A program made the translations under genes and the position numbers. From NCBI GenBank assembly GCA_023548195.1, contig JAJHZJ010000121.1, forward strand, positions 3,596,220-3,660,219: a DNA stretch of 64,000 bases, given 5' to 3'. Positions 55,995 through 64,000 of the stretch are shown here, in pieces; within the stretch, counting starts at the first letter, position 1, and each line of letters starts with the position of its first letter. The notes beneath the pieces were generated by a model. It ran no database searches. It was given only the letters and a program-made list of their open reading frames with translations, and was not told the DNA's origin. This stretch comes from Bettongia penicillata ogilbyi (taxonomy: Eukaryota; Chordata; Mammalia; Diprotodontia; Potoroidae).

Positions 55995-58927
55995 TTTTAC
56001 ATTCATTTTCACAAATTTTTGTGTTCCAAATTTTCTCCCTTTTTCTCCCCTCCCCCCACCCCAATACCCCAAGCAATCTAATTTTCCCTATCTCCAATCT
56101 GTCCTCTCTTCTGTCATCCCTCCCTTCCCTTGTCTCTATCTTCTCTTTTCTCCTGTAGGGCCAGATGACTTTCTATTCCTCATTAACTGTATGTCTTCTT
56201 TCCTAGTTGCAACAGCAATACTAAACAATTGTTCCTAAAACTTTGAGTTCCAAATTCTCCCCATCCCTCCCTCCCCACCCGTTCCCTTTGGTACGGCAGG
56301 CAATTCATTATAGGCCATATCTGTGTAGCTTTGCAAATGACCTTCCTGATAGTCGTGTTGTGTAAGACTAACTGAATTGCCATCCCTCCTCACCTGCCCC
56401 TCATTGTTTCTCTTTGATCCTGTCCCTCCCCAAGTGTTGACTTTCAATTACTCCCTCCTCCCTTTGCCCTCCCTTCCATCATCCCCCCCCAATATCTCCT
56501 TCTCCCCCGCTTTCTTATACTGTAAGATAGGTTTTCATACCAAAATGAGTGTGCATTTCACTCCTTCGTTTAGTCAAATGTGATGAGGGTAAACTTTTGT
56601 TTGTTTGTTTGTTTGTTTTTTTTTTTTTTTCTTCAGCTCTCCTCTTTTTCCCTCCACTAAAAACATCTCCTACTTGCCTCTTAAATGACATATAGTTACC
56701 CCCTTCCATTTCTCCCTCTTTCCTCTCACTACATTTCTCTCTCATCATTTACCTTAATTCCTTTTAAGGTATGGTCCCATCCTATTCAGTTCAATCTGTG
56801 CTCTCTGTCTCTGCATGTGAATGCATGTGTGTATGTGTGTGCATGCGTGTACATGTGTATGTGTGGTCCCACCAACCACCCAGATACTGAAAAGTTTTAA
56901 GAGTTAGAAATATTGTCCTTCCATGTATGAATGCAAACAGTTCATTTCTGGTAAGTCCCTTAATACTTCTCCTTGCTGTTTACTTTTGCATGCTTCCTCT
57001 CATTCTTGTGTTTGAAAGTCAAATTTTCTTTTCAGCTCTGGTTTTTTCATCAAGAATGATTGAAAGTCCTCTGTTTCATTGAAAGACCATATTTTCCCTT
57101 GAAATATTATACTCAGTTTAGCCGGGTAGGTGATTCTTGGTTTGAGTCCTAGTTCCTTTGCCTTCTGGAATATCCTATTCCACGCCCTTCGATCCCTTAA
57201 TGATCCTGATTGTATTACCACAGTACTGGAATTGTTTGTTTCTGGCTGCTTGCAAGATTTTTTCCTTGAGCTGGGAGTTCTGGAATTTGGCCACAATGTT
57301 CCTAGGAGTTTCTCTTTTTGGATCTCTTTCAGGTGGTGATCGATGGATTCTTTCAATACTTATTTTGCCCTCTGGTTCTAGAATGTCAGGGCAGTTTTCC
57401 TTGATAATTTCATGCAAGACGATGTCTAGGCTCTTTTTTTGATCATGGCTTTCAGGTAGTCCCATAATTTTTAAGTTGTCTCTCCTTGATCTATTTTCCA
57501 GGTCAGTTGTTTTTCCCATGAGATATTTCACATTCTCTTCCATTTTATTGTTCTTTTGGTTTTGTTTGGTGATTTCTTGGTTTCTCATAAAATCATTAGA
57601 CTCCATCTGTTCCATTCTAATTTTGAGAGAACTATTAAATTCAGTGAGCTTTTGAGCCTCTTTTTCCATTTGGCTCATTTTGCTTTTGAATGCATTCTTC
57701 TCCTCATTGGCTTTTTGAACCTCTTTTGCCAATTGAGTGAGCCTATTTTTCAAGGTGTTAATTTCCTCAGCATTTTTTTGGGTCTCCTTTACCAAGATAT
57801 TGACCTTTTTTTCATACTCTTCTTGCATCTTTGTCATTTCTTTTCCCAGTCTTTCCTCCACCTGTCTAACTTGCTTTTCAAAATCCTTTTTAAGCTCTTC
57901 CAAGGCCTGAGCCCACCCAACACCCCCCTGGGGTGTCTGGGGTACTGAGGCCCCGCCCTCCACATCTTTCCCTGATGGGAAAAATACGTTCTCGTCCTCC
58001 CCATCAGATCCGAAGGTTGGGATCATTTGCATTTGTTGGAAAAAACTCTCTAAAGTCTTATTTTTCTTCCCCTTTCTAGGCATTTTCCCAGCCAGTTACT
58101 TGACCTCTGAGATTCCCTTCCACCCCCGCCTGGATCCGCCCAGCCAGCGCCTGGCCTCTGAGATTCAAATGGGCTTTCCTCCTGCTGGCTGTCAATCAGT
58201 GAGCTTTAGTTCAGGTGCTGGGGCGGGGCCAGGGCTGTCTCCGAGACTCTGATGCCTCGGGGGGCTTTATGCAGCGACTCTCAAGAATGGAGCGGGTGGG
58301 GGCGGGGTGGGGGGCCCGCCTCCCAATCTCAGCTCCCCTGGGGGTCCCGAGCAGAAACCTTCAGCAACAGAGCGGGCTGGGGGCAGGGCCGTCTCTCAGG
58401 CTCAGCTCCGTCAGGTTTTATGCGGGAATCTTCTGTAATGAAGATCCTGCCTGCTGCTGGGGGATTCCTGGGTCCCGGTCCGCTGCCGCCTCAGCCGCCG
58501 CCCACGCCTCTGCCTCCGCCGCTTCCTGCCCCCGTCCCTGCCGCCGCCGCTTCCTCCCGAGGGGGCCCGAGTCACAGACGCCCTGCTTCCCCTCTCCTTC
58601 AGCCCGGCCTCTCTCACTGACCTGCTTCTGTGGGCGGAGGGACTTTCCCGGCTGCTTCAGCTTCCGTCTCTGAAGCCTGCTCCGATCCACTTCTCTGAGG
58701 CCTCGGCCAGGGCAGCGCTGGGGGTCGGGTTTACTCTCCGGGGCGCGCCGGACCCTGGGGACGGGTCTTGAGGGCTCCCTGGGACGGAAATCTCCTCCAC
58801 TCTGCCTCTGCACACCTTGCACTCACCCAGAATCTATGGGGGACTCTTTCTACACCAATTCCATGGGCTTTGGTTTCGGAGCTCCTAAACGTGCGTCCTT
58901 CTACTCCGCCATCTTGGCTCCGCCCCC
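55898..58927 (-). mobile_element. HAL1, copy C, in PCCA intron 4
   Basis: A full-length element antisense to PCCA with a GC-rich 5' UTR, a nearly intact ORF1 and the usual 3' UTR. It is flanked by a perfect 13-bp target-site duplication, CAGGACAGCTTTT, at 55885-55897 and 58928-58940. Its 3' tail is unusual: two T tracts (55894-55918 and 55938-55956) separated by a 19-bp unique segment, then TTTA repeats. The 3' UTR also carries a GTTT/T expansion at about 56597-56631. Confidence 0.88.
57000..58083 (-). pseudogene. ORF1 of HAL1 copy C, broken by one small deletion
   Basis: It opens MPRKGKKNKT at 58083 and reads in frame for about 290 codons through the coiled coil and most of the RRM and C-terminal region. 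Near 57202 it lacks a 23-bp segment present in copy B (B positions about 29892-29914), so the frame shifts inside the part that should read TQDLAASTLRD. The remaining C-terminal code resumes in another frame (LRDRRAWNRIFQKAKELGLK) and ends at 57000. Otherwise almost identical to copy B. Confidence 0.88.
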
Positions 58928-58940
58928 CAGGACAGCTTTT

Positions 58941-59985
58941 ATTCTATTTTTCTTGGGCACATTTTGTGGGGCTCACTCTGGGTCCTGGAGTACTAGTTTT
59001 GACTTCGTTGGTTTATGGAAGTATATTTCCCAAATATAATTATATGGTACTGCTCATGGGTTAAGATATACAACTTCAATAAGTAATTTTTTCCAAATGT
59101 GTTTTCTTTTTTTAGTTACGGTCTTTTACAGCAATGTTTTATATTGATTTAGATAAGCATGCCTTTTCCTTTAATAATTTTTTTCTAATTGCCTCCACAG
59201 TACAGTTGAAATGCTTTATTCTGTTTTCTTCCATTTTTGATGGGGTTCTTGTTTGAGCATTTGGAATTCATCAAAGTATATGTATTCAGATGAGTACATT
59301 TATTAAATAGTTATTTTATCTTTTTTTTTTCTTGAAGTTTTTATTTTCTTGAGGTTCATCAGAACTAATTTTTCATATACATTTGTTTGATTATCTGGTG
59401 TTTGTCTATTTATTGCCCAGGACCAGATAATCTGAGAACTGCTTTGTAACATTTTCAATTTGTGAGTTTAAGACCCATTTCACAAAGGCTAACACACGGG
59501 ATAATAGCAGAAGCTGCATAACCAATACTTATCAAGAGCAAAACCTTGCTAGTTCTGCCACTGATTGTTTTCCCTGGAAGATGGAGGATTTGGAGCATTT
59601 GGGTTCAAAGGTACAGTGAGGTACATTTCTTACTGGTTCAAGTCTTGATGGTATGGTAGCAATTTGGCAAGATTGCCAAAACTCTATAAGAAACTCATTT
59701 GCGACTAGCTTAGTGTTTCATACATAAAAATCAGTCTTCATGAAGCATATATAACTTTTATATCCTATTCTTCCAGTGTATGTAATTTCCTTATTTTGCC
59801 TTCTATTATTGAAATTGATAGTCACCTCTTCAACTGATAAAAAAAAGTAGCCTAATCAGAACTGCTTTCAGTCTTTGTCTTTCTTCCTCACACTTTATGT
59901 GTGAGTGAATAAGAAACAGGAGGGTGAGGAGAAGAGATAAGAATTAGGTTAGGGCAAGAAGAGAGTCTGAGAAGGACGATAGTGA
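58941..59985. other. PCCA intron 4, unassigned segment
   Basis: Between HAL1 copy C and the old L1 body. No exon-like sequence for the expected PCCA exon 5 is seen. Confidence 0.55.
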
Positions 59986-60250
59986 ATAAGGATAAGAAAT
60001 TCACAAATAGTAATCATAACCTTGAATGTGAATGGGATGAACTCACCCATAAAATAGAAATGTATAGCAGGATGAATTAAAAATGAGAATCTAGTAATAT
60101 GTTGTTTATAAGAAACACATCAAGAATGAGATATACACACAGAGTTAAAAATGGAGGGTTGGAATAGAATTTATTATGCTTCAGCTGATTCAAAAAAGGC
60201 AGGATTGGCAATTATGATCTCAGACAAAGTTATGACTAATGATTTAATTT

Positions 60251-60751
60251 GTTGTTGTGTTTTGTCCTTCGTTCTCAGATAGGACTATGACATCAAGATG
60301 ATGACATGACTTGCAGTTCATTTTGATTTGAGTGAGGGAGAACTGTGCACGGTCACCAACTGCACCTTATTCTCCTGAGTCACCTGGATCCAGGGTCCTG
60401 ATAATCATCAGGACGGTTGGAGATGGCCCAGGATGTAATGTGAGACCCTGGCCCTTTCAGGCCAAGGTCTTATTGCATTCTCACTTAGAGTGAGATACAC
60501 CCATTCAATAATAGGCTTCTTTAAGTAATTGCTCAAGGGATGGCCCCTTTAATAAAAAAACAAAACAAAACGGGGAGAATACTGTCAGGGTTCCTGGGTA
60601 AAAGAGAAACAGTTATTATTTTTGTATTTAAATCCACTCTGTGCTAGGTGAGTGGGGACTTGTTGTCCAGTCTCTGAGCTCCAGAGTGAATTAGGTTTGA
60701 GGCTTGATCTTTGGGCAAGAAATGTAGCCAGTAAACCCAGAGGAAAAAAGG
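60251..60751 (-). mobile_element. RTE-ended composite repeat, about 500 bp, copy 2, nested in L1
   Basis: Same order of blocks as copy 1: TTTGTCCTTCGTTCTCAGAT, GAGTGAGATACACCCATTCA, CAAGGGATGGCCCCTTTAAT, GGGTAAAAGAGAAACAGTTA, GAGCTCCAGAGTGAATTAGG. It interrupts the L1 ORF2 endonuclease region. Confidence 0.75.
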
Positions 60752-63109
60752 TGAAAATTGACGACTTGATTAAAAAGAGACAAACAGTGTAACTACATTT
60801 TGAAAAAAGTTACCATAGACAATGAAGCAATATCAATACTGAACCAAATGCACCAAATGCTATAGCATCTAAATTTTAAAAGGAAAATTAAATGATTTAC
60901 AGTTGGAGAGAGATAGCAGTACTGTAATGGTGGGGGATTTTAATCTCCACATAGAACTAGATAAGTCTAACCAAAAAAAGAGATAATAAAGAAGTCATGG
61001 AGTTGAATTGAATTTTAGATAAGCTAGATGTGATAGATGTTTGGCAAGAACTGAAGGGAGTTAGAAAGGAATACACCTTTTTCTCAGCAGTTCATTGATA
61101 CCTTTACCAAAACTGACTGTATATTAGTACATAAAAATCTTACGTTGAAAAGCAGAAATATTGTTTCCTTTTCAGATCACAATGCAGTAAGGGACCATAG
61201 AAACAGATTAAAAACCAAGTGGAGATTAAACAACCTAATCTTAAAGAATGACTGAGTTAAAGAACAAATTACAGAAACAGTCCATAATTTTATTGAAGGA
61301 AATGACAATAATGAAACAACATATCAGAACCTATGGGATATAGCAAAAACAGTGATCAGAGGAAAATTTGTGTTTTTGAATGTTTATATTGATAAAATAA
61401 AAAAAGAGCAAGCCAAGTAATTGAATATGCAATTAAAAAATAACTAGAAAAAGAACAAACTAAAAATCCTGAAGTAACCATTAAATTGGAAATCCTAAGT
61501 GTTAAGGTTGAATTAATAAAATTGAGTATAAAAAACCATTGAATTAAAGGAGTTGGTTGTATTGAAAAAATCAATAAAATAGATAAATCTTTGGTTAGTA
61601 TGATTAAAAAAGAGACCAAATTGCTAATATTAAAAATGAAAAAGGTGCACATACTACCAATGAAGATGAGATAGAGTAATCATAAAGAGTTATTTTGTCC
61701 AATTATATGCCAATAAATTTAACAATTTAAGCTAAATGGAAGAATATTTACAAAACTATAAATTGCCCAGATTAGCAGAAGAAATAGAATATCTAAAGTA
61801 GACCTATAATAGAAAACAAATTGACAGATTGTAAATGATCTTCCTAAGAAAAAAGCACTGGGCAGTCTCAGTGGATTTACAAGTGAATTCAGGCATTTCA
61901 AGATCAACTGATTACAGTATTAAATTATTAGGAATAATAGGCAAAGAAGGGATCCTACCAAACTCCTTTCATGTAACAAGTATGACATTGATACTTATAC
62001 CAAAAAGAGTAAAATAGAGAAAGAAAATTATAGACCAATTTCATTAATGAATATGAATGCAAAAATCCTAAATAATATACTAGCCAGGAGACTACAACAG
62101 TATATTACTAAGATAATACATTGTGTCCAAGTGAGATTTATACCAGGCATGCAGAGATAGTTTAGCTTAAGGAAAAGTATTAACATAATTATATTAATAA
62201 CAAAGGTAACAAAAATAATATGATTACATCAACAGCTGCAGAAAAAACTTGATAAAATACAGCATTCATTTCTATTTAAAAAACACTTGAAAGCATAGGT
62301 ATAAAGGGATTTTTCCTTAAAATGCTAAGAAACTTCTACCTGAAGCCCTTGGCAAACATTAATTGCAATGGGGATAAGCTAGAAGCTTTCCCAGTAAGAT
62401 CAGGAGTCAAATAAGGATGCCCATTGTCACCAGTATTGGAAATCCTGGCAATAGCATTGAGAGAAGAAAAATAAATAGATGGAATCAGAACAGGGAATGA
62501 AGTAATAAAAGTAAATCTTTTTGCAGATGATAATGTACTTGGAAAATCCCAAAAACTCAACTAAAAAATGAGTTGTAATATTTAGCAAAGTAGCAGGATA
62601 TAAAAATAAATCAATATAAATCATCAACATTTCTACATATCACTAGTAAAACTTTGCAAGAAGAGGTAGGAAGAGATACGTCATTTAAAATAACTGTAGA
62701 CATTATCGAATACCTGGGAGTATACCTGCCAAAATAAAACCTGGAACTATATAAAAAATTATAAAAAACTTTATACAAATAAGCTGAGATTGAAATAAAT
62801 GGAGAAATATTAGTTATTCATGGGTAGATTGGGGTAATATGATAACAATGACAATTTTACTTAAAGTAATTTTATATTCAATCACATGCCAATTAAATTA
62901 CCCCAAAATTATTTTGCTGAATTAAAAAAAGTAGCAAGATTCATTTGGAAGAATAAAAAATCAAGAATATTAGCAGAAATAATGCAAAAAAAAGTAAAGT
63001 AAAGAGGTTTAGCAGTACTGGATCTTAAAACTATATTATGAGACAACGATTACCAAAACTATCTAGTACTGGCTAAGAAATAGAAAAGTTAATTAAGAAA
63101 TGGAATAAG

Positions 63110-63262
63110 GGGCCAGCTAGGTGGTGCAGTGAGTAGAGCACTGGCTCTAGAGTCAGGAGAACCTGAGTTCAAATACAACCTCAGACAGTGGACACTGATT
63201 AGCTGTGTGACCTTGGGCAAGTCATTTAACCCCAATTGCCTCATCTCCCCCTTCCAAAAAAA
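63110..63262 (+). mobile_element. Short tRNA-derived SINE nested in L1
   Basis: GGGGCCAGCTAGGTGGTGCA head, B box GAGTTCAAATACAACC, core TTGGGCAAGTCATTTAACCC and an A tail at about 63257. Near-perfect target duplication AAGAAATGGAA / AAGAAATAGAA. Confidence 0.85.
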
Positions 63263-63489
63263 AAAGAAATAGAACAGAGTGGACATGTAATTTACAGCAA
63301 CAAATAAATATAGTTACCTTGTATTTGATAATGTAAAGACTTAAGATTTTGGGATAAGAATTCATCATTTGGTAAAAATTATTGGGAAAACTGGAAAGCA
63401 GTATGGCAGAAATTTGACATAGACCAATGTGTTACACTGTTTACCACGATAAGGTCAAAATGGATGAATGACCTAGATAAAGGGAGATT

Positions 63490-64000
63490 TTTTAAAAATA
63501 TTTTTTTGTAATTTATTTGTTTTCAGTTTTCAACAATCACTTCCATAAATTGTAAATTTTCTCTCCTTCCCTCCCTTTCCATTTCCTCCCCATGATGGCA
63601 TGCAATCTTATATGGATTCTACACATACATTCCTATTAAACACATTTTCACATTAATCATGTTGCATAGAAGAATCAAAATGGGGGAATCCATGAGAAAA
63701 ACTAAAAACAAAACTTAACAAAAGAGAAAATAGTCTGCTTCATTGTGTGTTCTCATGCCATAGCTTTTTCTCTGGATGAGGATGGCATTTTGCATCATGA
63801 GTCCTTTGAAAATGTTTTAGGTCCTTGCATTGCTGTGAAGGACTAAATCTATCAAAAGCAGTCGTCGCACACTGTGGCTGTTACCGTGTATAATGTTCTC
63901 CCTGTTCTGCTCACTTCACTCTGCATCACTTTATATAAGTCTGTCCAGGTATTTCTGAAGTCTGCCTGTTCATCATATCTTACAATACAAAAGTCTTCCA
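63490..64000 (-). mobile_element. L1 3' end running off the window
   Basis: Antisense L1 3' terminus: TAATTTATTTGTTTTCAGTT, CACATACATTCCTATTAAAC, ATGAGTCCTTTGAAAATG and the sequence around 63910, in the same order as at 24310-25050. The rest lies beyond the window. Confidence 0.8.

Larger units (their letters stand above)
59985..63480 (+). mobile_element. Old L1 ORF2 body, sense in PCCA intron 4 (with two nested SINEs)
   Basis: Degenerate ORF2 with domains in order. Endonuclease: ITLNVNGMNSPIK (about 60020), QETH-like block, DSKKAGLAIMISDK (about 60190). Reverse transcriptase: GILPNSF (about 61950), a [12 protein letters not shown] block (about 62140), and the catalytic FADD motif at 62520-62531. 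Then a C-terminal NRTEWTCNLQQQ-like block (about 63270). Many stops and frameshifts. The body is interrupted at 60251-60751 and 63110-63262 by younger insertions. Confidence 0.85.
38388..64000 (+). other. PCCA: PCCA gene, 5' part (exons 1-4, introns 1-3, part of intron 4)
   Basis: Gene-level span from the start codon to the window edge. Four exons, spliced in phase 0, give 100 codons that match the N-terminus of propionyl-CoA carboxylase alpha. This is the biotin-carrying subunit of the mitochondrial enzyme that converts propionyl-CoA to D-methylmalonyl-CoA in the catabolism of Ile, Val, Met, Thr and odd-chain fatty acids. Introns are 11,353 bp (38493-49845), 3,840 bp (49924-53763) and 117 bp (53812-53928). 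The transcription start is not defined by the sequence but must lie in the CpG island. No fifth exon was recognised before position 64000, so intron 4 is at least 10 kb. The remaining biotin-carboxylase, BT and biotin-carboxyl-carrier parts lie downstream of this window. Confidence 0.93.

Noticed and set aside
58215..58822. ORFs of 122-152 aa on both strands
   Set aside because: Again the GC-rich 5' UTR of a HAL1 (copy C), not conserved as protein.
54001..64000. PCCA exon 5
   Set aside because: I looked for code for the conserved block following residue 100 with splice sites and did not find it; intron 4 most likely extends past the window.

Overview
This is a mammalian, almost certainly marsupial, nuclear DNA window. 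The reasons are the split vertebrate gene PCCA with GT-AG introns and a CpG-island promoter, and a dense repeat load of types typical of marsupials: tRNA-derived SINEs with RTE-like 3' ends, MAR1-like SINEs, L1 and ORF1-only half-L1 (HAL1) elements, RTE, CR1/L3, L2 and MIR remnants, and hAT-like miniature DNA transposons. The sequence does not let me name the species. There are no bacterial genes, operons or CRISPR arrays.

Layout. 1-37,680 is intergenic and holds no gene I can support. It is a mosaic of repeats with AT-rich unique-looking stretches between them. The main blocks are a decayed HAL1 (about 1.8-4.6 kb), an RTE fragment with reverse-transcriptase code (4.9-5.8 kb), L1 3' ends (6.5-7.2 kb), a CR1/L3 fragment carrying a palindromic DNA transposon (9.2-9.8 kb), a solo LTR lodged in a SINE (22.7-23.7 kb), a complete HAL1 with an intact 366-codon ORF1 and clear target-site duplications (28.65-31.65 kb), a second RTE fragment (33-34 kb), and the 5' part of another L1/HAL1 (34.2-35.4 kb).

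37,690-38,760 is the PCCA promoter region: a five-copy, 49-bp minisatellite directly abutting a CpG island. From 38,388 to the end of the window, the plus strand is the 5' part of PCCA (propionyl-CoA carboxylase alpha subunit). Four coding exons of 105, 78, 48 and 69 bp give the first 100 codons: the mitochondrial presequence and the start of the biotin-carboxylase domain. All four exons end in phase 0. Intron 1 (11.35 kb) carries a long TG-rich tract, an L2-like 3' end, a SINE, an L1 5' UTR in antisense and a sense HAL1. Intron 2 (3.84 kb) has an L1 3' end and L3-like sequence. Intron 3 is only 117 bp. The part of intron 4 in view (10 kb) has a third HAL1 with an odd two-part poly(A) tail, an old L1 ORF2 body with two nested SINE insertions, and an antisense L1 3' end running off the edge. 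Later PCCA exons are not seen.

How it works together: PCCA is the only host gene. The retroelements are passengers. The active-looking feature among them is the ORF1-only HAL1 family, which must rely on an L1 reverse transcriptase supplied from elsewhere. I found no convincing new biological system. The most worthwhile items are the HAL1 family (intact ORF1, modular 3' UTR, diverged 5' UTRs, a tail that looks like a small 3' transduction), the promoter-adjacent minisatellite, and several unnamed repeat pairs.
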